A DNA stretch of 64,000 bases from Bradyrhizobium sp. LTSP849. GTDB taxonomy: Bacteria; Pseudomonadota; Alphaproteobacteria; Rhizobiales; Xanthobacteraceae. The position numbers and the translations under genes were made by a program. Below, piece by piece: positions 15,746-24,733 of this stretch. The stretch covers positions 1 to 64,000 of the forward strand of contig NZ_JYMR01000049.1 in the NCBI RefSeq assembly GCF_000938255.1, written 5' to 3'. Position 1 is the first letter of the stretch. Every line of letters begins with the position of its first letter. The notes below the pieces were generated by a model. That model ran no database searches and was not told the DNA's origin. It saw only the letters and a program-made list of their open reading frames with translations.

Positions 15746-16534
15746 ATGAAGACGATCCGATTTGAACGAAACGGCGCCATCGGACATATTGTCCTGGCCA
15801 ATCCGCCCTTCAATCGCCTCGACTTACGCTTCGCGGAAAACCTGCGAGCGGCGGTGCTTGAAGCGAGTCAAAGCGACATTCGCGTGCTCGCGATCCGTTC
15901 GGAGGGGCCGCACTTCAGCTTCGGCGGCGAGGTGCGCGAATGGCCGGGGAAGGACGTCAACTGGTTCAGAACGTTCGTCGCGGACGTAAACGTTTCTTAT
16001 CGCGCGATTGAAATGCTGAAGGTTCCGACCGTCGCAATCGTGCAGGGAGTAGCCTTCGGAGGCGGCTTTGAGCTTGCCTTGGCGTGCGATTTTCTCGTTG
16101 CGGCCGATAATGCGATCTTCCGCTGCGTGGAAGTCACGACGGCGATGCTCCCGATCGCCGGCGCCCTTCAACGAATCGCGGAGCGCGCCGGCCGGGCCCG
16201 TGCATCGCGATTTGCGATGCTCGGCGAGCCGATATCGGGTCATGAAGCAGGAACGCTCGGAATCGCGACGCACGTGGTGCCTGAAGACCAACTTTCAGCG
16301 ACCGCGACTGAGTTGACGCGGCAGCTTGCGACCGGGCCAACCCGATCGTATGCCGCGACGCGAACCTTGCTCAAGGCGTGGTCGAGCGGAGGGGTAGCTG
16401 CCGCCGACCTCATGATGCTCGACGTGGCCATGGAGCTCTACGGCGGTGCGGATGCGCAGCGCGGATTTGCAAATACGGCCGCAGCGTTTGACAAGGACAT
16501 CGAGCCTCCGGCGCTGGTATTCGAAGGGAAGTAA
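15746..16534 (+). CDS. Enoyl-CoA hydratase/isomerase family protein
   Basis: A 262-residue crotonase. Oxyanion segments are FSFGGEVREWPG and VQGVAFGGGFELALACD; the first catalytic Glu is present in GGFELA and a second Glu is present in FRCVEVTTAM, so hydratase chemistry is possible. AGGAGG lies about ten bases before ATG 15746, while the longer frame from 15701 overlaps the hydrolase end. It sits between the CocE-type hydrolase and the acyl-CoA synthetase. Similar proteins are annotated as cyclohexa-1,5-dienecarbonyl-CoA hydratase-like, but the substrate is not decided by sequence. Confidence 0.88.
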   Translation: MKTIRFERNGAIGHIVLANPPFNRLDLRFAENLRAAVLEASQSDIRVLAIRSEGPHFSFGGEVREWPGKDVNWFRTFVADVNVSYRAIEMLKVPTVAIVQGVAFGGGFELALACDFLVAADNAIFRCVEVTTAMLPIAGALQRIAERAGRARASRFAMLGEPISGHEAGTLGIATHVVPEDQLSATATELTRQLATGPTRSYAATRTLLKAWSSGGVAAADLMMLDVAMELYGGADAQRGFANTAAAFDKDIEPPALVFEGK

Positions 16535-16600
16535 ATCGACGGCCCGTAGCGCAGTACATGCAGGCCTGATAATCTGGACAGAGGTTGGTTGGAGGTGGTC

Positions 16601-18274
16601 GTGCAGCGGGAAAGTTATGTGCATGGCAACAGCGGCGCGCCGTTGATCGGGAAGACGATCGGCGCGCTTCTGGACGAGGTGGCTGCGATTGACGGGTCGC
16701 GGGAGGCGCTGGTCGTCGCGCACCAGAAAATCCGCTGGACCTATTCGGAGCTCAAGGCGCGCTCTGACGCATTCGCGTCCGGGCTCCTGGCGCTTGGCCT
16801 CGAGCCGGGGGACCGGGTCGGCATTTGGGCCCCGAACTGCGCCGAATGGACCGTCGCGCAGTTTGCGACGGCGAAAGCCGGCCTGATCCTGGTCAACGTC
16901 AATCCTGCCTATCGCTTGGGCGAGCTGGAACACGCCCTGCGCGCGGTGGGATGTCGCGCACTGATAACCGCGGCTCGATTCAAGACAAGCGACTATATCG
17001 CGATGATTCGCGAGCTCGTCCCGGAACTGAAGGACGGAAGCAGTGAGCTGACGAGTTCGCGGCTGCCGGAGCTGCGCTACGTTATTTCCATCGCGGGCAA
17101 ACACGATGGTTGCCTCGCGTTCGACTGGATATTGGAGAGAGGCAAGCAGATCGGTAACGGTCGGCTCGACGCGGTATCGTCGAACGTTCAGATGGACGAT
17201 GCCGTCAATATCCAGTTTACGAGCGGCACCACGGGCTTGCCGAAAGGCGCCACGCTTTCGCACCACAATTTGATCAACAATGCCTTCTTCGTGGGAGAAG
17301 CGACCGGGATTGAACCCGGTTCTCGCGTGTGCATCCCGGTGCCGCTGTATCATTGTTTTGGCATGGTGATGGGCAACCTCGGTTGCGTGACCCATTCAGC
17401 GACGATGGTTTATCCATCCGAGTCCTTCGATCCGTTGAAGACGCTGGAGGCCGTCGAGGCAGAACGTTGCGACGTGCTCTACGGCGTACCCACGATGTTC
17501 ATCGCCCAACTCAATCACCCTGAATTCGCACGGTTCGATTTGAGCTCGCTTCGGCGGGGCATCATGGCGGGAGCTCCGTGTCCTATCGAGGTCATGAAGG
17601 AAGTTGCTTCGACCATGCATATGAGCGAAATCACGATCGCCTATGGCATGACCGAAACCAGTCCCGTCAGCTTCCAGAGCAGCCGCGAGGATCCGCTCGA
17701 GCTGCGCGTCTCCACGGTCGGCAGGATACAGCCGCATCTCGAAGTCAAGATCGTGGATCGACAGGGCCAGGTCGTTCCGCGCGGTGAAGTCGGGGAGCTT
17801 TGCACGAGAGGCTACTCAGTCATGCTGGGCTACTGGAACGATGAGGCGCGGACGAAAGATGCCATCGATTCGGCCGGCTGGATGCATACGGGCGACCTGG
17901 CGACGATCGATGAAGACGGGTATTGCCGCATCGTCGGAAGGATCAAGGACATGGTCATCCGCGGCGGCGAGAACATCTATCCGCGTGAAGTTGAGGAATA
18001 TCTATATCAGCACCCGGATATCCAGGACGTCCAGGTGTTCGGCGTGCCGGACACGAAATACGGCGAAGAGATCTGTGCGTGGATCATTGCAAAGGCCGGC
18101 GTCGCCCTCGATGAGGAGGCGGTCCGCAAGTTTTGCCAGGATCGCATCTCCCACTACAAGATCCCCCGCCATATCCGGTTCGTCGAGAGCTTTCCGTCCA
18201 CTGTGACCGGCAAGGTCCAGAAGTTCGCGATGCGTGAAGCGATGGTGCAGGAATTGGCCCGCGACCAAAGCTGA
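16601..18274 (+). CDS. Acyl-CoA synthetase (AMP-binding, FadD-like)
   Basis: A 557-residue ANL-superfamily ligase that makes acyl-CoA from a free acid, ATP and CoA. The P-loop motif is [18 protein letters not shown], the A5 motif is YGMTETSP, the A7 hinge is [12 protein letters not shown] followed by [17 protein letters not shown], and the catalytic lysine motif near the C-terminus is [13 protein letters not shown]. The start is GTG 16601, five bases after GGAGG; other GTG and TTG codons lie just upstream. It belongs with acyl-CoA synthetases of medium to long chain acids. With the preceding hydrolase and crotonase it forms a short ester-degradation unit. Confidence 0.92.
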   Translation: MQRESYVHGNSGAPLIGKTIGALLDEVAAIDGSREALVVAHQKIRWTYSELKARSDAFASGLLALGLEPGDRVGIWAPNCAEWTVAQFATAKAGLILVNVNPAYRLGELEHALRAVGCRALITAARFKTSDYIAMIRELVPELKDGSSELTSSRLPELRYVISIAGKHDGCLAFDWILERGKQIGNGRLDAVSSNVQMDDAVNIQFTSGTTGLPKGATLSHHNLINNAFFVGEATGIEPGSRVCIPVPLYHCFGMVMGNLGCVTHSATMVYPSESFDPLKTLEAVEAERCDVLYGVPTMFIAQLNHPEFARFDLSSLRRGIMAGAPCPIEVMKEVASTMHMSEITIAYGMTETSPVSFQSSREDPLELRVSTVGRIQPHLEVKIVDRQGQVVPRGEVGELCTRGYSVMLGYWNDEARTKDAIDSAGWMHTGDLATIDEDGYCRIVGRIKDMVIRGGENIYPREVEEYLYQHPDIQDVQVFGVPDTKYGEEICAWIIAKAGVALDEEAVRKFCQDRISHYKIPRHIRFVESFPSTVTGKVQKFAMREAMVQELARDQS

Positions 18275-18372
18275 CAGGGAATCGATTGCGCGGCCGGCTC
18301 GGCCGGGTTGACAAAGAGCGGATCAATGCTTTGCGTGGCGTTCGGTTGGGAACTATGTGAATCGAAGGCAAA

Positions 18373-19065
18373 ATGGCAAAGCAGGCTGTCCGGCGAGAAC
18401 GCCCGCGCAAGAGGGCCGAACAACAACGCTCGCTCGAGACGCGAACCTCGATTCTGGACGCCGCCATTGCCGAATTTGCGGCACGCGGATTTGAAGGAGC
18501 GAGCATTCGCGCGATTGCAGATCGTCTCGGCCTGCAACATCCGCTCATCACCTACCACTATCGCAGCAAGGATATCCTCTGGCGGGCCGCGGCCGAGCAT
18601 GCCTTCGCGCAAATCAGGGCAGGGTGGGATAGTTCGGCGCCGGAAAACTCCGATCTGCCGCCGCTTGCCCGAGTGCGCGAGGAATACGCCACCCTCTTTC
18701 GCTACACGGTCGCATTTCCCGAGTTTCATCGGTTCATGCGCCAGGAATCGCTTTCGAACAACCCACGGCTGAAATGGGTTGCGGAAACGGTGCTCGCTCC
18801 GCTTCTCGGGCGATTGATTCCGCAGATCGTTGCAGCCCAGAAGCAGGGGCTCCTTCCCGCGGTCGATCCCGTTCTTTTCCACTATATGATGGTCAGTCTC
18901 ACGACCACGCTATCGGGCTTTGGCCCTGAAATGCGAGCGACCAGCGGACGATCTGCCGAGGACGCGAAGGTCGTGGAAGCGTATTGGCGCCTGGTGGACG
19001 AAACGGTCTTCGGAACGAATCCGGGCGGGCGAAATGTTCGCGGGGGCGAAGCGCGTAAGCGCTGA
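18373..19065 (+). CDS. TetR family transcriptional regulator
   Basis: A 230-residue TetR protein with a basic N-terminus, the helix-turn-helix in residues about 22-68 (ILDAAIAEFAARGFEGASIR, then IADRLGLQHPLITYHYRSKD), and a C-terminal domain resembling CecR/AcrR-type ligand pockets. A GAAGG site precedes the ATG. It ends 78 bases from the convergent efflux operon. It may bind the 20-bp palindrome at 13853-13872 and govern the hydrolase/synthetase run, or the palindrome at 23513-23527 before the efflux operon; the sequence does not decide between them. Confidence 0.92.
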   Translation: MAKQAVRRERPRKRAEQQRSLETRTSILDAAIAEFAARGFEGASIRAIADRLGLQHPLITYHYRSKDILWRAAAEHAFAQIRAGWDSSAPENSDLPPLARVREEYATLFRYTVAFPEFHRFMRQESLSNNPRLKWVAETVLAPLLGRLIPQIVAAQKQGLLPAVDPVLFHYMMVSLTTTLSGFGPEMRATSGRSAEDAKVVEAYWRLVDETVFGTNPGGRNVRGGEARKR

Positions 19066-19143
19066 ACACAGGCAGGTCGGGTCTGTAGTAGCCGAAGACA
19101 CAATTCTGGTCGCGAACACCGCGTTGCAAATGCCGCGCCTTCG

Positions 19144-20115
19144 CTAGTTCTCGATCCAAACGGTCATGCCAGGTTCAACGCCTGCCAGGTCTCCCTTTGG
19201 GTCGAGGCGCAGACGAAGTGTGTTGCGGTCATGATCGCCGATGACCCGCTCGGCCTGCCAGGTGGCAAAGACTCCCAGCGGCCGCAACTCGGTGATGACG
19301 GCCTTGTTCGTGCTGTCGCTGCCGTTCCGCATCACGTTCGCCGTTTCTCCGATCGCGAGACCCCTGAGATGGTCCTCGCGCACATTGAAGGAGAGCCATT
19401 GCCCGCCCGCCGCCTCGACCATCAGGATCGGCTGACCCGCGCGAACGTTTTCGCCGATCTCGGCGGCGATGACGCTGACCACGCCGTCGGCCGGCGCGCG
19501 CAATACCATCTTATCGAGGCGGCGCTCGAGCACGGCGACCGCGGCGGCCGCGGCCTGCACCTGCGCGTCGGCGATCGCGCGCTCCTCCCGGGTCGGTCCC
19601 GCCACGGCCGCATCGTAGTTCGCCTGGGCCTCCGCGACGTCGGCACGTGCGCTTGCGACGTCGTTTTCGGCCTGGTCGAGCGACTGCTGCGATTCAAAGC
19701 TCTGGCGCGCCAGCGTGCTGGTTCTGGTGAGCTGGGCCTGCACATAGTCGAGGCGGGAGGTGGCCTTGGCGATGGCGGCTTTCAGCGAGTCGACCTGCTC
19801 GCGGCGAACGCCGGCATAGACGTTGTTGCGATTGGCGGTCACGGATGCGAGCGCCGCCCGCGCCTGGTCGGCCTGTGCTGTCAACTCCACCGCGGAGAGC
19901 CGCGCCAGAATATCGCCCGCGCGCACGTGGGCGCCTTTCTCGACCGCGATCGACTGGAGCTGGCCGGCCACCTCCGGCTCCACCCTGACCTCGGTCGTGC
20001 GTACGACACCGACGATTGCGGGCGGCGAAGCAGAACGACGCGCAGAATAGGTCAGGGCGCCGGCAATGAGCACGAGCGGGACCGCCACCACGGCGGCAAG
20101 CCTAGCCTTGTGCAT
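19144..20115 (-). CDS. HlyD family periplasmic adaptor (membrane fusion protein) of efflux operon
   Basis: A 323-residue membrane fusion protein. One N-terminal transmembrane segment (ARLAAVVAVPLVLIAGALTY) anchors it in the inner membrane. The split lipoyl domain (RVEPEVAGQLQSIAVEKGAHV and MVLRAPADGVVSVIAAEIGE) brackets a long alanine- and glutamine-rich coiled coil (about residues 75-200), and the beta-barrel follows (GGQWLSFNVREDHLRGL). It joins the permease to an outer-membrane channel. ATG 20115 overlaps the end of the permease gene by 14 bases, so it is coupled to it. It is the last gene of the operon, and a second adaptor gene lies at the front. Confidence 0.92.
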   Translation of the reverse strand: MHKARLAAVVAVPLVLIAGALTYSARRSASPPAIVGVVRTTEVRVEPEVAGQLQSIAVEKGAHVRAGDILARLSAVELTAQADQARAALASVTANRNNVYAGVRREQVDSLKAAIAKATSRLDYVQAQLTRTSTLARQSFESQQSLDQAENDVASARADVAEAQANYDAAVAGPTREERAIADAQVQAAAAAVAVLERRLDKMVLRAPADGVVSVIAAEIGENVRAGQPILMVEAAGGQWLSFNVREDHLRGLAIGETANVMRNGSDSTNKAVITELRPLGVFATWQAERVIGDHDRNTLRLRLDPKGDLAGVEPGMTVWIEN

Positions 20116-22429
20116 GTCGCTGTCCTCTCTTGACGACAAATGCCGAGATCACCGCGAGCGCGAAATAGACCAGCGCCAGACACCAGAGGCCGAGCCAGTC
20201 ATGCGCAACCTCCCAGATGCCGGCGCCGAGCTGATTGACGCGGACGAGGCCGTCGATTGCGGAATCGGCGGGGAATATCCGACCGAACGCAAGGGCCACG
20301 TCGGGGATCGCTTCACGCGGCCATGCAAAGCCGGCCATGAAAAACTGTGGCAGGCTGGTCGCCAGCAGAAGGATGGTCGCGTTCTCCGGCCGCGTGAACC
20401 AGGCCCCGACGGCCTGTCCCATAAAACTCGTCGCCAGCAGGAAAATGGTCGCGAGCGCGAAGATCTGTGGCAGATGGCCGAGCGTCGAGAAGCCGTAGAT
20501 CCGCGGCAGCACGATGAGATACAGCGCGACCGCCGGCAGATAGATGGTCAGATGCGCGACGCCGCGGCCGAGCACCCCGGCGAACGCGCCGCTGCCGCCC
20601 GCCAGCGCAGAGCCGGTCAGCATCGCCGCGCCGATCAACAGGGTTTGCTGGAGGATCAGCACGAACGCCGCCGGAACGACATAGCTCGCATAGCCGCCGA
20701 CCGGGTTGAAGATCGGTTGCAGCAGAACGTCGGCCGGGCTCGAGCTTGCGAGCTTCGCCTTGACCAGGCTCCCGTCCGAGCGTCCGCCGCGCGACACGAG
20801 CTCCGACGTCAGGGCTCCGACGGCGGTGGCCACGCCGCTTGCGGTCGACCTGAACATGAACAGGTAGGTAGCGTCGGCGTAGACCGGGATGTGTGCGGTA
20901 ATACCCTTGAGCACGTCGCGCTCGGTGCCGGCCGGGATCTCGACGGCTGCAAAGGCGTGCCCGCGATTGACGGCGTCGCGAGCCGCCGCGAGCGTGCGCG
21001 CGCGAACCACAACGCTCAATGCGCCGCTCGCATCCAGAGTCTCGACGACCCGGCGGCTGAGATCGCTGAGATCATTGTCGACGACCGCGATGGGCAGCTT
21101 GCGAAGAATTTGGTTCAGGTAGGGTTGCGGATAGTAGATGCCGTAAACCAGCGGCGCCAGGAACAGCACGCTGAAAGCGCTCCGCGTTCCCAGCACGCGC
21201 CGCCACTCTGCGGTGAAGGCGCCGCCGATGCCGGGCGGTGCCGGCCCGGCCACTGGCTGATCGTCGGGCCGCACCGACTCGAACCAGCCCTTGCGCGTGA
21301 GGCTCGCCATGCGCAGCAAAGCGAGAGCGGCAAACAGCAGGGCCAGTCCCGCGAGCGCGGCGAAGGGAATGGCCGAGTCCGAGACTGGCAGCCCGCGCGC
21401 TGCTTGTCCGAGCAAAACGGCCATGTACCAGCGCAGCGGCAGGATCGCGCCCCAGGCTTGCGCAAACGTGTTCATGCCGATCGTGGGAAAGCCGACGCCC
21501 GCATAGCCGAAGGCGGGGGATGCAACGAGGCCGGCAAGCCCGAGTCCGGTCGCGAGGTCGCGAACCAGAAGCTGGAACAGGGCGCCCAGCGATAGATAGG
21601 CGATGATCAGGAGGGAGCCGGCGGCGACCATCAACGGCAGGTCTCCCTTGAAGGGAACCTCCAGCACACCCTCAAGGACCAGCGGCTCGGCCAGCATGAT
21701 CAGCAGGAAGATGCAAAACAGCGGCGCGAGCTTGCCCACAAGCGCTGTGACCGGATCGCCTCCGGCGCTTGCGAGCCAGGCCCGCGCGTTGCGACGGCGG
21801 AACTCGGAGCCGACCGAATAGCCCGCGGCGAGCGTGATCACCACATGGATGATGGTCGGCAGCAGCGCGCGCAGCAGGAACTGGGCATAGTTTTTCTGCG
21901 GATTGACCAGCGCGATGGTCTCCGTGGAGAACGTTCCGATCGATGCGGCTGCAGCCGGGGCGCGCCTCTCAGGGGCGGCCACGGCCGCCGCGGCGGAAAG
22001 CCCGTCGCTTAGACCTGAGGACACGATGCCGGCCGCCGTCAAAAACTGCTGATTATAGAAGCCGACGACCTGCGGGCGGCGTTGCGCCTTCAGGTCGCGC
22101 TCGAAGTCCGGCGGAATGTGAATGGCCGAGATCGCCTTGCCCGAGCGTATGTCCTGCACCGCCGTGGACAACGTCCCGGAGCGGTCGACGATTCTGAGGC
22201 TCGGCGATGCCGCGACGTATTCCACCAGCGCACGCGAGGCGTCCGATTTGTCCTCGTCGACAACAGTCACACCGAGCCCGCGGATGACCGGATGGCTGAA
22301 GACCGTGGTGAGCACCACGAACGCAAACAGCGGCACCCCGAAGATCAGCAGCAGCGCCACGCGATCATGAAGCAGCCAGCGGCACTCGCGCCGTACGACC
22401 AGCCAAAATCCGGGCTTTGCCGGCTTCAT
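20102..22429 (-). CDS. Fused double ABC-2 type permease
   Basis: A 775-residue inner-membrane protein made of two ABC-2 permease modules in tandem. Each module begins with one transmembrane segment (VALLLIFGVPLFAFVVLT near residue 25; AFSVLFLAPLVYGIYYP near 410), then a periplasmic domain with VVDEDKSDASRALVEY or VVDNDLSDLSRRVVET, and then five or so membrane segments. A single chain thus replaces the YhhJ/YbhR-type homodimer or pair. It should export drugs or other hydrophobic compounds with two HlyD adaptors. The ATG at 22429 overlaps the upstream hlyD stop as ATGA. No ATP-binding subunit is encoded next to it, which is unusual. Confidence 0.9.
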   Translation of the reverse strand: MKPAKPGFWLVVRRECRWLLHDRVALLLIFGVPLFAFVVLTTVFSHPVIRGLGVTVVDEDKSDASRALVEYVAASPSLRIVDRSGTLSTAVQDIRSGKAISAIHIPPDFERDLKAQRRPQVVGFYNQQFLTAAGIVSSGLSDGLSAAAAVAAPERRAPAAAASIGTFSTETIALVNPQKNYAQFLLRALLPTIIHVVITLAAGYSVGSEFRRRNARAWLASAGGDPVTALVGKLAPLFCIFLLIMLAEPLVLEGVLEVPFKGDLPLMVAAGSLLIIAYLSLGALFQLLVRDLATGLGLAGLVASPAFGYAGVGFPTIGMNTFAQAWGAILPLRWYMAVLLGQAARGLPVSDSAIPFAALAGLALLFAALALLRMASLTRKGWFESVRPDDQPVAGPAPPGIGGAFTAEWRRVLGTRSAFSVLFLAPLVYGIYYPQPYLNQILRKLPIAVVDNDLSDLSRRVVETLDASGALSVVVRARTLAAARDAVNRGHAFAAVEIPAGTERDVLKGITAHIPVYADATYLFMFRSTASGVATAVGALTSELVSRGGRSDGSLVKAKLASSSPADVLLQPIFNPVGGYASYVVPAAFVLILQQTLLIGAAMLTGSALAGGSGAFAGVLGRGVAHLTIYLPAVALYLIVLPRIYGFSTLGHLPQIFALATIFLLATSFMGQAVGAWFTRPENATILLLATSLPQFFMAGFAWPREAIPDVALAFGRIFPADSAIDGLVRVNQLGAGIWEVAHDWLGLWCLALVYFALAVISAFVVKRGQRHAQG

Positions 22430-23487
22430 TGCCGTGACCGCCAATCGAGATAGGCGCTCATTCCCGGTCGCAGCTCGGGCACCGGCTGCACCGGATAAGC
22501 GCGGATCGAGAACGTCCGCAGATCGAAATCGCCGGAGGCACGCGTGGCCCGCCAGCTCGCATATTCGCCCTTGGTTGCGATGAGCTTGACCTCGACCGTG
22601 ACGGAGCGGTCGCCGAGTGCCGGAATGCGGACATCGAAGCGATCGCCGACCTTCAGGCCTTTGACGAGATCCTCGCGAAGATCGAAATGAACCCAGAGGT
22701 CGGCCAGATTGATCAAGGTGACGAGTGGGACGCCCGGCGATACGTATTCGCCAGGCTCCACGTTGCGCTGGTAGACCTGCGAGGCGACAGGCGCATAGAC
22801 CACGAGCTGATCGATGATCGATTGGACGCTCTGGATGTCGGCACTGGCCTTTTCGACGTTGGTCCCGGCAATGGCACGCTCTTCCTTGGTGTAGCCGTTG
22901 ACCGCCTGCTCATAGGCCGATTTGGCCTGATCGACCGCGCGCTCGCTTTCGTGCAGCGCGTCCGTCGCCTGGTCGAGGCGGGCCTGCGGCGCGTTGCCTT
23001 GATCAGTCAGGGTATGCGTGCGGTCGAATGTCTTTTGCGCCAGGACCAAAGCCGCCTGCGCCCGCTCCATTTCCGCCTTGCGTGCGGCGATGACCTCCGC
23101 GCGCGTTCCGACCAGCACGTTGGCGAGCTGCGCGTCCGCAACGGCCTTGGCCGCCTTCATCTGCTCGTGCTTGGCCAGCGTTTCGGGATTGTCGATCTGG
23201 ACGAGCACCGCGCCCGCGGCGACGTTCTGACCGCGTTCGACGGGAATCTTGCCGACTCGTCCATCCACGCGCGCCGCGATATCGAGCCGCGTTGCATCGA
23301 CCTCGCCCTGGACGAGCAGCGGTTCCGGCCGCAACAGATAGAAGACGGAAAGCCCGACGACGACAGCCGCAACGACACCGACGATAATGGAAGGCGTCCG
23401 TGTCGAGTTGTGCGCGACTTTCGCCTGTCCGTCACCCGGCGCGTCGGGCGTGCTTTGAATGTCCTTGTCAGAGCTCGGCACGTCCAT
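22426..23487 (-). CDS. HlyD family periplasmic adaptor (membrane fusion protein), first gene of efflux operon
   Basis: A 353-residue membrane fusion protein. Residues 1-30 are polar and cytoplasmic, followed by one membrane anchor (IIVGVVAAVVVGLSVFYLL). The lipoyl halves are LDIAARVDGRVGKIPVERGQ and LVVYAPVASQVYQRNVEPGE, with a long coiled coil between them (about 95-225) and a C-terminal beta-barrel/membrane-proximal region ending RPGMSAYLDWRSRQ. ATG 23487 has GGGAG upstream. It is related to, but clearly distinct from, the second adaptor gene of the same operon. Confidence 0.92.
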   Translation of the reverse strand: MDVPSSDKDIQSTPDAPGDGQAKVAHNSTRTPSIIVGVVAAVVVGLSVFYLLRPEPLLVQGEVDATRLDIAARVDGRVGKIPVERGQNVAAGAVLVQIDNPETLAKHEQMKAAKAVADAQLANVLVGTRAEVIAARKAEMERAQAALVLAQKTFDRTHTLTDQGNAPQARLDQATDALHESERAVDQAKSAYEQAVNGYTKEERAIAGTNVEKASADIQSVQSIIDQLVVYAPVASQVYQRNVEPGEYVSPGVPLVTLINLADLWVHFDLREDLVKGLKVGDRFDVRIPALGDRSVTVEVKLIATKGEYASWRATRASGDFDLRTFSIRAYPVQPVPELRPGMSAYLDWRSRQ

Positions 23488-23512
23488 GCCTGACTCCCTT
23501 TCTCTTGGCCGG

Positions 23513-23527
23513 ATAGTCATTGACTAT
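23513..23527. promoter_or_regulatory. Palindrome upstream of the efflux operon
   Basis: ATAGTCA and TGACTAT form perfect 7-bp arms around a single T, about 26 bases upstream of the hlyD start. This is a good position for a repressor overlapping the promoter or leader of the efflux operon. The binding protein is unknown; the TetR at 18373 is a candidate. Confidence 0.45.
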
Positions 23528-23812
23528 ATTTGGTTGCCAGGCCCTGTCCAATCGCGATGTGCTGATTTTTTCGAGCCGCGACACCGACGATGTGGCCTGT
23601 CCATCGCCCGCGCTTGAAGGTTTGCTGCCTGACTTGTTGAAAGCTGCTGCTCTCGCATCGGTCGTTGTCCCGATGCCCGCGGAGGGGGCGCAAGGAAGCA
23701 AGCAGCAGACCCATTCCAGCGGTGACATTCCTGTCCAAGATGAATGGCGGCGATCTCGTCATAGTCGCGTCACCTGACCCGGTTCGCGGTCGGGCCAGGA
23801 TGCAGGTGCGAC
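23528..23812. other. Divergent intergenic region between efflux and catabolic operons
   Basis: Together with the palindrome at 23513-23527 and the hlyD leader, this forms a 325-base gap between divergent operons. Open frames here on both strands lack ribosome sites and recognisable domains. I see no gene and no clear -10/-35 pair. Confidence 0.6.
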
Positions 23813-24712
23813 ATGCCAGAAGCCGTCACGAAATCAAATCCCAAAGTTCCTCGTCTGTTCGTCCTCGAACTGAATGCGGGCTGCATTCACGCCATGAACA
23901 CGGATGGCGCCGAACGCGCGACCATTGTGACCGGCTGCCACCTTCCGGACGGCATCGTCGTGGATGTCGAAGCTGGCCACATCTATTGGACCAACATGGG
24001 CATCCCGAGCCTGGATGACGGGTCCATCGAGCGCGCCGACATCGACGGCAAGAACCGCAAGACAATCGTGCCACAGGGACACACCCACACACCGAAACAG
24101 ATCATCCTCGATAAGAAGGGGAGCAAGCTCTATTGGTGCGATCGAGAAGGTATGCGCCTCATGCGCTGTAACCTCGACGGATCGCGGCTGGAGACGCTGA
24201 TCGAGGCTGGGCACAGCGAGGCCGACAGCAAGGACCAGACGCGATGGTGCGTCGGACTGGCGATCGACCCGAAATTCGGACGCATCTACTGGACGCAAAA
24301 GGGCCCCGACAATGCCGGGCTCGGCCGCATCTTCCGCGCCAATGTCGAAATACCTGCCGGCCAGACCGCAGCCACCAGATCCGACATCGAGATCTTCTAT
24401 GACGGTCTGCCGGAGCCGATCGATCTGGAGATCGACCACAAGAACCGGATTCTCTACTGGACCGACCGCGGCGATCCACCGCGCGGCAACACGGTGAACC
24501 GGGCTTCGATCGACAACAAGCCAGCCGAGTCCGAGATCGTGGTGACCCATCTCATGGAGGGGATCGGCATCGCGCTCGACGTTCCGAACGATCGTATGTT
24601 CGTGACCGACTTCGCCGGCTCGATCTACTCCGCGCGGCTCGATGGATCCGGCGAGCGCAACTTCCTCTTCGCCCAGGGCAACCTCACCGGCATCGCCTAC
24701 GCCGAAGTCTGA
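23813..24712 (+). CDS. YWTD-repeat beta-propeller protein (LDL-receptor class B-like)
   Basis: A 299-residue protein made of propeller repeats of the YWTD type: IYWTNMG, LYWCDREG, IYWTQKGP, LYWTDRGDP and MFVTDFAG mark successive blades, each followed by an I/R-x-x-DG turn such as IERADIDGKNRKTI. There is no signal peptide or membrane segment, so it is probably cytoplasmic. Bacterial relatives are annotated as SMP-30-like or as 3-hydroxyacyl-CoA dehydrogenase-associated proteins without an assigned reaction. It is the first gene of a beta-oxidation-like operon and ends 21 bases before the dehydrogenase gene, so a lactonase, binding or scaffold role in that pathway is possible. Confidence 0.85.
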   Translation: MPEAVTKSNPKVPRLFVLELNAGCIHAMNTDGAERATIVTGCHLPDGIVVDVEAGHIYWTNMGIPSLDDGSIERADIDGKNRKTIVPQGHTHTPKQIILDKKGSKLYWCDREGMRLMRCNLDGSRLETLIEAGHSEADSKDQTRWCVGLAIDPKFGRIYWTQKGPDNAGLGRIFRANVEIPAGQTAATRSDIEIFYDGLPEPIDLEIDHKNRILYWTDRGDPPRGNTVNRASIDNKPAESEIVVTHLMEGIGIALDVPNDRMFVTDFAGSIYSARLDGSGERNFLFAQGNLTGIAYAEV

Positions 24713-24733
24713 CAACGCATTGGAGAGAATGAC

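Noticed and set aside
20066-21595. A 509-residue open frame antisense to the ABC-2 permease
   Set aside because: Arg/Glu/Gln-rich composition and complete overlap with a well-supported gene; no recognisable domain.
23520-23777. Small frames on both strands in the efflux/propeller intergenic region
   Set aside because: No ribosome site, no domain and codon usage unlike the neighbours.
23834-24715. A 293-residue minus-strand frame over the YWTD propeller gene
   Set aside because: It is the mirror of the propeller gene, with no ribosome site or family motif.
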